The position numbers and the translations under genes were made by a program. From Gnetum montanum (taxonomy: Eukaryota; Streptophyta; Gnetopsida; Gnetales; Gnetaceae), in NCBI GenBank assembly GCA_015680685.1, contig MNCI01004872.1, forward strand, positions 1,587,819-1,651,818: a DNA stretch of 64,000 nt, read 5' to 3'. Shown here piece after piece: positions 23,901 to 35,387 of the stretch (within the stretch, counting starts at the first letter, position 1; every line of letters starts with the position of its first letter). Below the pieces are notes generated by a model, which ran no database searches, was not told where the DNA came from, and saw only the letters and a list, made by a program, of their open reading frames with translations.

Positions 23901-25078
23901 AATGGTGGCACCCTAGTAATCTCTATGAGATCTCTATGGAAGAATATGAAAAAAATGGGGGTTTTGTCTTTTATAGTTGTGGGAAAATAACGTCTTTGAA
24001 TGAAGATCGAGACATTTTTGGACAAAAAGATGTTCTTTTTGCATGTTAAAAATACAATATATGTCTTTCATTTATAGAAGAAGTCTTCCTTGTGATGACA
24101 AATAAATTAGAGACATTTATTTGATGTTTTAAATACATCTTTGTAGATATGTCTTTTACTTCTGAAAGACATCTTTTGTCAAAATTTACGATGAGGTTTT
24201 GGAAGGCTTCCATTGGCCTATAGTCTTTAATAAACCTTGAACACATAAAGAAAATCTTACCTTTGCCTACTTGTCATACTATTGGAAGGAGATGGAGTTC
24301 AAAGAGCTAGTGAATGACTTTCCTCTTTTGAGGAATCTCCTTTGAGTTGAACTTCCCCAATGTCCATATAAATTTTTTGGTGAAGGTGTCTTAATGGTTT
24401 TGGTCCTGTCATTTAATTATCCATTCTTTTTTAAAAACCTTGGTTCTTTGAGTTGACTTCCAATCTTCTTTGTGATCCTTCATAAAACCTTTTCATGGTG
24501 CATTTTGATAAAATCAAGGAGCCTTCTAATATGCCCATGTACTCATGTGATAAAACTTCCAATTTCATTTAAAAAATTACATCTAATTCTCATATTGAGA
24601 AAAATATTAGAAGAACCAAGCCTTTGAGAAAAGTTTTGTTGGATAGGAGCTTCCCTTGATGTAGTGTCCTTATTTCTTGGAGGTTTCTTTTGTTGGGATG
24701 AAGGTTATCTAGGTTTCTATTCTTGGTGGCAACATCCAACTCCACTTTTATCTTGTGGACTTCTTCCTTGTCCTAGTATCATGAAATTTATGCATGGATT
24801 TTATATCACTTGAAACTAATATATCAAAAGATGATTTTTCAATAAGAATGTTTAAAATTTTACAAGTACCACAAACTTTCATTCAATTATAAGATTAATC
24901 ACATCGTGCTCACAAGAGATAACCATAATTTATCTTCATTAATCATTCATTTATTATTTTAACATCCACAACTTCCACTTTGGCCTATTCTAAAGATAAG
25001 GTTATCTTCTCATTCTCAGCCCTTAGGACTAAGAGTTTTCTATCAAGATTAGAAATAGTCAAATTTAAGAAGGATATT
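23901..25078. other. Copia B interior between gag and extra ORF
   Basis: Includes the segment 24760-24960 shared with copia A (18480-18680). Otherwise stops are frequent and no integrase or RT motif was seen. Confidence 0.45.
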
Positions 25079-26221
25079 TCATGTTAGATTAGTACAAAGA
25101 TTTGGAAAATTTAAAAGTTCCTTACACAATAAGTCAAACCTCTCATCATCATTCATTTCGTCATCTGATGAATCACCATCAGTGAGGGCCATGTAGATGA
25201 GCTGAGAATTTTTTGCATCTTCCTTCACTTCTTCTTCACTTTGTTTCCCATCATCCCAACTTGCATAGAAGTTGGTCTTCTTTTCTTCTGCAAGGGATTT
25301 ATTTTTGTATTGCATATTGAAGCTACTAGGACATTTAGAGGCCACATGGCCTCTACCTCCACACATGCAACATTCTATAGAAGAAAAATCTTAGAGTTTA
25401 ACAAGTTCTTACCTCTTTCTTTACCTTTAGGCTAATTGAATCTTTGTAGATATCCTCTTTTTTCTTCCTAGAAATTAGTTGTTGTAGCTTCCTAGTGAGA
25501 AAGTTAATCTCCTCTTCACTACTCTCATCATGCCCATTGAGTTCCTTCTCCTTTCAAGGATTCTTTAAGGCAATGGATATTTCTTGAATAGCTCCTTCAC
25601 TTATGAGATTCATTTCATAAGCAATGACAACACTTTGAAGCTCTTCAAATTATAAGTTGAGAATTCTTTGATTTCTTCCATGGTCATGACCTTGGGTCTA
25701 AACTTAGGTTGAAGAGTCCTAATCATCTTGATAATCACATCACTTGTGGGAAGATCCTCTCCTATTCCTCTGATTGCTACAATAAGATCATTAGCTTTAG
25801 AAAAATAATCCTTAATTTTCTCACCTTCTCTCATCTTGAGTTAATCATATTCACTTTGTAAAACTAACAATTTCAACTACTTAATAATAGATATTCCTTC
25901 ATAAGTGGCTTCTAAAGTTTGCCAAATTTCTTTGGCCATTTTAGATCCTACTATCCTATTAAATTAAGATTTATTCAATGCACAAAGAACACAATTTTTT
26001 TCTTTTGAATCAAACATGAACTTATCCTTTTCCTCTTCAAACCATTTGTTGCAAGGCTTGATGATGCAGGTGGTGCCGTCGACAAGTGGAGTATAGTCTT
26101 CCAAGATTGACTTCCAAAATTCAAACTCCATGAATTTGAAAAACCCTTGCATTTTATCTTTTCAATAGATGAAGTTGAATCCATCAAACATGGATGGCTT
26201 TATGTAAGATATCCCTTCCAT
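25079..26221 (-). pseudogene. Copia B gag remnant with CCHC zinc knuckle
   Basis: Begins MEGISYIKPSMFDGFNF, matching copia A's gag start. It continues with FWKSILEDYTPLVDGTT, EEKDKFMFDSKEKN, and KIKDYFSKANDLIVAIRGIG then RTLQPKFRPKVMTMEEI. An intact knuckle CCMCGGRGHVASKC (C-x2-C-x4-H-x4-C) lies near 25320-25370, followed by an acidic tail rich in D/E/S (DGDSSDDEMNDDERFD). It is better preserved than copia A's gag, in keeping with a later insertion, but still has stops and frameshifts. The product would package element RNA. Confidence 0.8.
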
Positions 26222-26261
26222 TATTCACTTTTGAAGTTGATGATGAAAGAAAGAGTACCAT

Positions 26262-26273
26262 GCTCTGATACCA
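26262..26273 (-). other. Primer-binding site of copia B, perfect initiator-Met match
   Basis: The minus strand reads TGGTATCAGAGC, two bases after the LTR end TGATCCACA. Confidence 0.85.
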
Positions 26274-26275
26274 CT

Positions 26276-27386
26276 TGTGGATCATAAAACTTAGAAGGGG
26301 GATAGGGGGTGTGGGGCAGGGAGGGGATGAATAAATTTTTCAAATCAAATCTTTAATAAAAACAAAGCACATACATGAATTTGCATGGTTCCCCAACTTT
26401 GGTACTCTACTCTCGGAGGGTAGATTGCAAGCACACCTTTGGACTTTGTTACTCTCAAAATGTGGTTGAAAGGTCCACACCTTGTACAATCTTCAAGCCT
26501 CACTTCGAAGTGTTGTATCATAGCACCAATCACTACACCCTATAAGGTTCCATTAGGCTTGGAAATGTGGTTTCAAGGCTTCCACAACCTTTACAATCTT
26601 AAGCTTTGCATTGAATTGTTGTACTTCAGCACCAACAACTTAATTTGATAGGATCGCAACATGCTTAAGCACATCAACCCCATAGGGCAACAAGAATAAG
26701 AATTACAAGGGAGAATTACAACTTAGTTTGTTGATCATTGTATAGTTAGGTACAACACACTTTACAATGCCAAAATGATAAAATAATGAGGAGAAACAGA
26801 GGATTCAATGATTACAAATGATTGTACAATGAATACAACAAGTCTTTCACATTTCCCAATGCACATTAAGTCTTCTTATAGCTAATGTGTTTCTAAATCT
26901 ATCTTGGAACTCATGAAATGACTAGATAACAATCAATAACGATTGTGGGAGACATCTTTCTCGAGCTTGAGATGTCTCTCTGAATTTGCCTTCCATAATG
27001 GGAAGAAATCTTTATTTCCTAAAAGATATCTTGCCGAAGTCTCCATCTTGGAATATGTCTTTGTCTTTTGGAAGATGTATTTCTGAACTTGGTTAGCATT
27101 CTTTAAATATGTCTTTGCCTCGTAAAAGATGTCTTTATCTAAGAAATATGTCTTGATGTTTTCGAATATGTCTTTGTCTAATTTCACTCCAATTCTACCA
27201 AGATGTTTTTTGCTTCCCAGAGATGTCTTTATTTACTTTATTTGCATGATGAATCCTTCATTCCTTTTCCATAACCTTGCTCAATCCAATTTCTTGTCCT
27301 ACAAGTATAACAACTACACACACATACAAACAAATTTTTTTCCATTTATCTTAATGTTTTGACATACCAAAACCAAATGATCCATA
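26276..27386 (-). repeat. 5' LTR of copia B
   Basis: 1.11-kb LTR. Its inner end is TGATCCACA and its outer end TATGGATCA (expected TGTGGATCA), giving 9-bp near-perfect inverted termini. Comparison with 20824-21860 shows many single-base transitions at CG sites. Confidence 0.85.
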
Positions 27387-27672
27387 GTGGGATCCTAGAA
27401 ACCACATTCTAAGCCTGTTAGGACCTTGTAGGGTTGAGTGGATTTGTTGCATTAAATCACTTTGGAGTGGATCTTAGAGCTTGTACAGGGTGTGGTACCC
27501 TTCAAAGCACATTTGAGAGCAAAAAAGCCTAGAGGTATCCTTCTAAACTACCCTTCAAGTGTGGACTACCCAAGTTGGAAAATCATGTTAAATTTGGTGT
27601 GTGTGCTTTTTCTAAATGAATTTTAATTTGGGGAACTTATTCATCCCTTGCTTTTAAGTTCAAAAATCCTTA
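27387..27672 (+). repeat. 3' LTR of copia A, right part
   Basis: Continues copia A's 3' LTR from GGGATCCTAGAAACCAC to TTCAAAAATCCTTA and is followed by the GTTCC duplication. It aligns with 16525-16817. Confidence 0.85.
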
Positions 27673-30600
27673 GTTCCTTCCTTATTTTCAACCATTTTAA
27701 GGTTGTCTTGAGTATTCTTATGGGCTCTTGGGAGGTTGATTTTGCTATTACTGTTGGAGGATTTTGTGACTAATTTTTGGAAACTATTTGTCTGATTCAA
27801 GGAACTATTTTCTCTGATTTTGTAGGGGTATTTTAGCAGAATCTTAAACTTGTAGTTTGAAGCTGATTTCTTGAGGCTGCTAGCTAGATAACAATCCAAA
27901 CTTGAGGTGTCTTCTTCCTTTCCAAATTGGTCAAGTTCAACCTGAAAGGTATGTATTTCAAACCTTTAATATAAAAAAATTTTAGTATGTGTTTGAAGTT
28001 GTATTGGCTTAGAAAAGTGAGGATTATTTCATGAGGGCATGTGGGATTTTTTTTGAGTTGTGAATCATTTATGGAGTTTCTCATATGCATTGGATCTGAT
28101 TTTTGGCATGCATGTTTTGGGCTTATGAGTTAGCATTTTCTTTGTGTTGTGCATTTGGTATTTCATATTTTTGTGATCATTTTTTAAAAAGAAATGACCC
28201 TCATCACTCTATCCAAGGTTGGTGATCTCTTCTGTGGACTATAAAGGCTAAGTTCTTGGAGGTTCTTGATGGTGTTAACCCCCACCATTTTATCCAACCT
28301 TGGTGTTTTTCTTGTGTGAGCTATAAGATATTGTAGGGTTAGAAAGACTTGGTGTATTATAGCTATATTGCCCAAGGGTCCATTGAGTACTCATTTAAAA
28401 ATTAAAAATAATCTATCCATACTGAGGATTTTTTATGTTTTTTGTTAAGTGCACATGTTTTGTTTTGTTGATCATTTTTGGATCAATTTTGAGGCATTTT
28501 TAATAGAGTTTTCAAGTTCCAAATTATTGTTAAATGGTCCTTTGTTCAAGCCTACATTTCTCTCAATGTGAAAACATGAGAGGCCCAAAAAATTATTATT
28601 GCATATGTCAAAATTTGGAACCATGTTAATATATAATGGTGTTCAAACTTAGAGCATATTAGATTTTATTGTTGTTTCTTCTTTGCATATTGCACGTGAG
28701 CATATGGAATTTTGTTTGTTTTTTGGTTCATAAAATTATAATTTTGATTATTTAATAATGCTTGGCCTTCGTATAGAGACTATTTTTCTTTTTTTTCTTA
28801 TTATCTACCATATACTATTTTCTCATTTCTTAGTTAATGGTAAAAATGGAAATGTCAACCATCACACATAGAATCTGCCTCTAATTCTCTAGTTTTTAAA
28901 AGGAAATTTAGAGACTATTTACTCTCTATTTTAGTATGAAAAAGGGGACTGTTACTATCATCATCATCATTATTTTTATGGTTGATAATATATTTCCTAA
29001 GATCCTATCTCCTAATTACTGATATTGCAAAGATTGAAAGATACCTTAGATTGAGAGAAAAAACAAAATAAAATAAAACCTTGTTAAATGCTAACTCCCA
29101 TGAACTATGTGGATTATAATTTCAAATTTATTTTTAGCCTATCAATCTCCCTTAAACATAGATTTTATTTCTAAAAACTCAAGCCTTACTTTCAAACTTT
29201 GTTTACTTGAATGCCTGAAAATGGAGGAAAACATTGGCTAATTCTGCCATGAAAAAAAAATCTTAACTATTGTAACTCTCTTCATTGTATGATGTGAGCT
29301 AGTTCTTATATGATATTTAAAATACACCTAAGATGCATAGTTACTTCCTTCATTTTCATGATGGGAATATTGCGTCTTGGAAGCCTAGAAGTCTCCTTGG
29401 AGTAAGTCTTTCATTACATGAATGTTTTGTACATTTTGTGATAGTTAGATTTTCCTATCATGCAAAGTAACTATTGTTTATTTATTTTTTTCTTCAATAT
29501 AATAACCCTTTTTACTTATCAGCAATTATATTCTTTCATTTTTGCAAAGAAAATAAAGAAAATATATGTGTGATCATGTATTTGCTTTCAATAGAATTAA
29601 CCCATATGAATTACAATTATAAGCCCTTTGGACCTTAGGATAATAAATTCACCTAAACTTATAATTAGTAACTAGGTAGATAATACATCTGATTATTGTG
29701 TATTGTGTGAAGCATGTAGTATTTTTAGGGATCATTACCTAATAATTTTAATGATAATATATTTATCCTGATACCTTGAATTGATGGGTTGCATTGTTTA
29801 TTTATTTTGCATATACCCTACCTTGGATGTGGAGATAAGCACCACTATCCAACTCTACTCATACATATGCTTACTACAGCTTCATATCTTAAGGCATTAG
29901 ACCCAACAGTGTTGTGTTGCACAACACTCGAAGGTTTAGAATAATGCAAGTGTCATCTATAAGTGTGTACCCACCTCATATACAATCTCTATTCACCTAT
30001 CTTGGGGGGTCTATTTAGGTGTAGTCCAAAAATGATGGTTGACCCAAGCCCCATTTATGTAATTTAGAACTTTAAGATAACCCAACTCATGCCAAGATGG
30101 TGACCAAATTCTTCAAGTTGGATGACCCTTAATGTGGGAATGCAATGCCATATTGTTTGGGTAAAGTTGTTGAAGCCTATATATATTTTATTTCCAACCA
30201 TTATTTGAAGCCTATTATAAATTAAATAATCTTGTATGATGGAAACATAAATACCTATTTGCAATGTTCCAACAAACTATCATATACCTTCTTAACACAA
30301 AATGTCAAAACTAAACCATAATCAAATATATTGCATATTCACCTATAGTTGGAATATTTGCTATAAACTTTGCAATTTTATCATGTATCAAGAACTACTT
30401 TGTATGATTTCCTACAATTCTATCACATTGAGCATTAAGATCTTCTTCCTACAATTTGCTGCACGTTTGTCACACTGCAGATAACCACTTCTTATGAATG
30501 CAATTTAGATCTATTTTGCAATTTCTTTGAGAATTAATTTGGAAGCTTTTTTGGCTTTTGTAATTTCTCTAATTTTATGACTTGGAAGAAAATTGCAATT

Positions 30601-30920
30601 TTGCAGCATTCACAAAATGATGTTTTTCATTCAATGATTCCAGATGAATTTGTTGTTGAAAATTTTGGAGAATTATTTTTTAGATCATTAGGGTTATAAG
30701 AATATATAGGGGTTTTGATTCAAAACCACTTTGTTGTCAAAATTTTTAGAGAAATATTTTTGGGAATTTTTTTACTTTGCAATTTTTGATTTGATGATTT
30801 AGAAGAAATTGGGGTTTCTATTTAACAGTCTACAAAGAAAGAGAATTTCTATTGAAATTTGTATGATCTGATTTTTGAACATCTATTTGTTCTTGGCAAT
30901 GTAGATTAATGCAATGGGAT
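27673..30920. other. No gene; continuation of the interrupted LTR-like sequence, then unassigned DNA
   Basis: From 27678 the leader that was cut at 15639 continues. At 28196-28360 an approximately 81-bp unit is present twice (ACTCTATCCAAGGTTGGTG... and ATTTTATCCAACCTTGGTG...). The remainder is AT-rich with no recognised domain. Confidence 0.4.
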
Positions 30921-31040
30921 CCCCAAATTTATGTGAGTGTTCTTGGCAATCTACTTAATGTTATCTTCAAAGCTTATGACTAGATCCCATTGTGTTTTGT
31001 ATGATAAATTTCATTGCTCATAACCAGTTAAACCCCTATT
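30921..31040 (+). repeat. LTR-end-like repeat, left copy
   Basis: GTTCTTGGCAATCTACTTAA through CCTATTATT aligns with 48905-49018 over about 115 bases, including the word CTTCAAAGCTTATGA. It is followed by a degenerate tRNA-Asp-type primer site, as a 5' LTR end would be. The rest of the LTR could not be matched. Confidence 0.5.
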
Positions 31041-31060
31041 ATTGGCACAATTAGTAGGAA
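31041..31060 (+). other. Degenerate primer-binding site, tRNA-Asp type
   Basis: ATTGGCACAATTAGTAGGAA resembles TTGGCGCCGTTGCCGGGGAA, with most differences being transitions. It sits directly after the shared LTR-end-like repeat. Confidence 0.4.
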
Positions 31061-31599
31061 AGACATTGGTGAATTGTCTTAAAATACTTTTACATTCACA
31101 AATTTTACTTATTATATAAGTTATTAATTTTTTAGGAATTAAAGGATTAAATAAATCATGATTGAATTAAGCAATGAGAATAGATTGAAGTAGAAATTTC
31201 AATTGGTCCAAATCACTTTCAAAAATATGGTGAATGAAACAAGACCTCTTGTCATGGTGAAATTTCATTAAGACAAACTAGGACCATGGCATGATGTGCA
31301 TGGATGATTTTACAAAGAACTTAGAAAAGTTGTACCTATCATCTTTGATGAGGCTTTGTTCAATCAAGGCTTCATTAAGGATTTGAAAAATTATGAATTC
31401 ATACCATCCTAACAATTAGAGTATGCAACTTGTCAAAAAATAAGAGCTTTGTGATATGATTGTGAAGTAGGAGTATGAGTGCATACATGGTAGGGAGCAG
31501 GTAATACCTTCTCCTAGATACTTCCATTGTTACAACATGAATTATTCTAGAAGAAGGATGTTCATGCATCTTTATCCATGGAACCTAAGCTATACTTAT

Positions 31600-32250
31600 G
31601 ATGATTTTAAGTAGTCCATTATCCCACATTTGTCTTACCTTCATTTGAATGGAGGTGTTAATGACTTTATATGAGCCATTGTTTAAGTGGATCTACCAAG
31701 GTTAAATTCATGAAGTGATTTACATCTCATCTAAAAGTATTGAGAATAGAAGAATTCAAAAGGTTGATATGACAGACATTCACACATTCAGTGGGAAGTT
31801 GAATGATGATCCATAGCTTTATGTTCAAATATTTTTCATCACTTATGAGTTGCAATGGTTGAATAATGAGTGGAAAAAATTTCATTTGTTTCCCCACATA
31901 CTTACTGATCATGCTAAAATTTAGTATCAAGCTCTTCTAGCCAATTCCATCTCTTCTTGGATAGACATGTTAAAGATTTTAATCTCAAATTTTAATCTTA
32001 TATCCAAGTTGAAAACCTTGGAAAGAAGATAGTAGGATGAAAGCAAGATACCAATGGATCATTAAATGTGCCCTTAAAATGGGACAATTACATGCTCAAT
32101 CAATGTCCAAATCATGGCTTCAACAAACGTGAACAATTAATGCATTTGGTAGAAGGACTATGGTCACAAACTTATGAAAGGTTAGATATGTATATCATGA
32201 GTAATCTCTACTAGAGGTTAAATTATTGTTGTGTTAGATGCTGTAGATAA
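31600..32250 (+). pseudogene. Ty3 gag remnant of the plus-strand outer element
   Basis: In one frame: IHTFSGKLNDDP-stop-LYVQ, then FFITYELQWLNNEWKKFHLF, then PHILTDHAKI-stop-YQAL, then NSISSWIDML. This is the Ty3 capsid core (F.G....P..W......, W...F, A..WY..L, ...W..L). Two of the stops fall at expected Trp codons. Next comes a VEGLWSQTYERLDMY-like block. The protein would be the particle core of the element whose left end is near 31041. Confidence 0.6.
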
Positions 32251-34401
32251 ATTAGAAGGTGAATGGCATAAGCATATAAATGTAGATGAAGTTAACATAA
32301 ATTCCCAATGTAGGAAGAATATAAAGAATGTCGAATACAAGATTTAATCTTCTAATGTTATTGAAGCCCCTATGCAAGAAAGCATGAGAACAAAAAAAAC
32401 TTTGGAAAATCTTATCAATGTTGTTGACAATGTTTGAGATGTATTAAATCAAAATGTGACAACAAGTCTCAAGGATTTGAAAAATAAAGTTTTTTAAGTA
32501 GCTATGAAGGTTGTTACACCTCAAGGTAGACATGGTCAAAGTAAAACAAAGGATAAGAGGCCTTACCATAATCAAATTTCTTATCCTTGTGATTCATTTT
32601 TTCAGGAACAAATTGAATAAGGGATGAAATATAATCCTTAGAAATTGGCACTTATAGTGCTTCATCTACATTGCAACAATCATCCTCATATCATCCTCCT
32701 TCATACCATAAAAATTAGTTGGATATGAACCAAATACCTCATGCAATTCCACATCAATATTGATCATACAACTATCTCAATAGTTGCTAGTTCAATAATG
32801 TCCATCTTGACCTCGAATACCATTACAAGATGGAATTTTAAATCAACTATAGTGGAAACATGTCTAGTTATTTAATGCAAGGTCCTACCCTCATTTTTCA
32901 TCATCATATACTAATGGGAAGTACCATAATCATCTTGTTCCTTTCATGACACAAAATTCATCCCCTCATAGATGAAATCATTTTTTTAAAAGAAAGAAGA
33001 ACATAATTATTTGTGAAGACTCATACTAATCCCTTCTCTCATCATTATCTTTAAATAAAAAAGAGTAAGAAGAGTATGCTTCTAAAGAACAAGTTCAACA
33101 TCTAGAATGCTAAGAAACATCTTAATTACCTCCTTATCAATTTGGTGATGTTGATCAAAAAGCAGGTTGTTATGTGATAACATTAAATTCAATCATGGGG
33201 AAAGAGTCCTCCACATAATGGCTTCAATGGTAGAGTATGGTTTGCCTATTTGGTGTGTATTTTTTTGTGCATATTTTTTGAAAACTAATGATATATCACT
33301 CTAATATTTTTATTCATTTGGTTTGATTTGATATTATATGTATATTTTTGAGCATATAGATTTATCAATTTTAGTTTGATATTTCTTTAGTGTGATTCTT
33401 TATGTATTTATTTTTTTTATTAATGACTAATAAATTTTGATTTATATATTCTTTTAAGTATGTTTCATGTAAACATGGAAAAATCAACTAATGTGGTTAA
33501 TGTATGCTTACCTAATAAGCCTATGATTGAAGGATGAGTTACAAATGTGACGATGATGCAAGAATGCATACAGGTCTAAAGTGGAGTCTCAATAATGGAA
33601 TATCCATTTAATGAAATTCATCCACCCACTATTCGTCCATCCATCACTAGTGAACTAGGCTCAAATTCAATAGGTAGCTAGAACGTATACTGCAAGTTGT
33701 TGAAGCTAATGTTATTGAAACTATGGGTAGGTGGTGGATCCACACCTTAGTGTGTGAGCTCAAAAATCTTAAAAGAGTTCTTGGTCATTGGTAAATAAAG
33801 ATTGTCTCATCAAAGGTCCTTGTGATGACTAGATGGATGTACTTACTATGATTGGGTCAAGGTGCTTATGCTTACCATGCCTAGCTACCATAGTCAGAAG
33901 AGTTTTATGATCTCATGGACTTGTGCATGTCATGTAGTGAGGGATGAATTCTTATGTTCATGTTAGTTAATGACTTCATGCAGTAATCTAACATTCCAAT
34001 TATTTCCATGATTCCCATGCACCATTTGAAATTCCTCTTCTCATGAAAGAAAAGATGAAAAAAGACTAGAAATATATATTGAAAAAGAAAAAAATAAGGA
34101 TAAAAAATAAAGAAGAAGAGATTATGAAAAGAAAAATATGTTTCCAAGGTCTTTATTCCACAAAAATTAGTATTTCTAGAATCACAAGATGATCCTATAA
34201 TCACTCAATCAAGATTAAGATGGAAGATTGAACCAATGTTTATGCAAAACATGTGTGATATCAATTGGTCATGCATATCTTATGTTCAACATATTGCTTG
34301 GATCACTTAGCCCTTTAAATGTAATGGTCCAAGATAATATCTTGCTCATCCCTACCCATGGCCATGAAGGCATAGAAGTATCTATTTTAGCGAATACCAA
34401 T
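32251..34401. other. Outer Ty3 interior, mostly unreadable
   Basis: Stops are dense. Near 34230-34400 a plus-strand frame reads QDNILLIPTHGHEGIEVSIL, protein-like but unassigned, ending at the CCAAT insertion site of the nested element. Confidence 0.35.
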
Positions 34402-35387
34402 TGATGAGAGGCGAGGTACCCCTACACTCAACCATACAAAGACAAGTGTTCCACGCATGATCCAGTTGAATTCCAAGGACTAAGTGCTTATTTTCCCTTG
34501 TGGAAAAAGGATGGATTGGTTGATCATTGTCTTCCCAAGCTTACCTATATGTCATGATTGTATGGCTAAGTAAGCTTGAGGCATATAATTTTTATAGCTT
34601 TTATGTTTTTATGTCCTATGCTAGTAGGGAAGGAGAGAGGTAACTACGTGACTAATTTAACTTAACTACTCATTAACTAAGTTCTAACTAATCCTAACTC
34701 CACCATCCATTCCCACTTTCCGTACACATCCTGAACTAGTGCAACACTACTGGGATTACCAAATGCTAATCGTTACTGGGTTACCAAGCGTTACACGCAT
34801 GCTCGAAGTGGTTGTGCTTGCGTAATTTAACGATCTGCTTAATTGATCAAAATGAATTGCTATGCTAATAAAAAAATGTAAAGTGCATAAAATAAAATAA
34901 ATTCATAAGAAAATAAAATAAAATAAATGCGTAAGGAAACAAATCTCAAGTGCTACAAGGATGAATCAAAGAGCTCGTATTTATTGTCATACAAAAGATG
35001 TGCTTAGGTACACAATGCTCAAATAAATATCTATCCACACTTATACCTCCTGCTATGGGCACTTGGAAAATACTTTAACTTTCAAACAGACTATAAGAGT
35101 TTCGCTACTTGACTGCTAAAAGACTTCCTTTCCAATTGTGCGCCTGGGCACTGTATTTATAAGCTTGGGAGCAACTAATCTAATAATTAGAGTAACCGCT
35201 CTAATAATTAGAATAACTGCTAAAGTAACCACTAGAGTAACCACTCTAATAATTAGAATAACAGCTAGAGTAACTACTAGAGTAACCACTCTCATAATTA
35301 GAATAACTGCTAAAGTAACCACTAGAGTAACCACTCTAATAATTAGAGTAACTGCTAGAGTAACCGCTAGAGTAACCACTCTCATCA
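34402..35387 (-). repeat. 3' LTR of the 34402-45905 element
   Basis: 986 bp. U3 has five TCTAATAATTAGA-type palindromes (35178-35350), followed on the minus strand by a TATA box. Aligned by eye with the 5' LTR it shows many point changes plus the difference in repeat number, so the insertion is old. Confidence 0.92.

Larger units (their letters stand above)
20824..27386 (-). mobile_element. Copia element B, inverted, nested in the 3' LTR of copia A
   Basis: A 6.6-kb minus-strand member of the same family as copia A: 5' LTR 26276-27386, perfect initiator-Met primer site, gag remnant 25079-26221, an extra ORF remnant at 22980-23900, polypurine tract and 3' LTR 20824-21860. I saw no integrase or RT. 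Flanks do not show a 5-bp duplication, and about 65 bases of the host LTR are absent. One unresolved base (N at 20829) sits at the left junction. Either the insertion deleted target sequence or later rearrangement or assembly trimmed it. Confidence 0.8.
15640..27672 (+). mobile_element. Copia element A, gag-only, with GTTCC duplication; hosts copia B
   Basis: The element runs from a 5' LTR (15640-16817) through a tRNA-iMet-type primer site and a gag remnant to a 3' LTR. That 3' LTR begins at 19979, breaks off at 20823 and resumes at 27387-27672. The outer flanks are GTTCC at 15635-15639 and GTTCC at 27673-27677, a perfect 5-bp duplication. Without the nested copia B it is about 5.5 kb, with a 3.2-kb interior. 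No protease, integrase or RT motif was seen in the interior. This fits a non-autonomous gag-carrying (TR-GAG-like) derivative dependent on a full copia relative for mobilisation. Confidence 0.85.
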
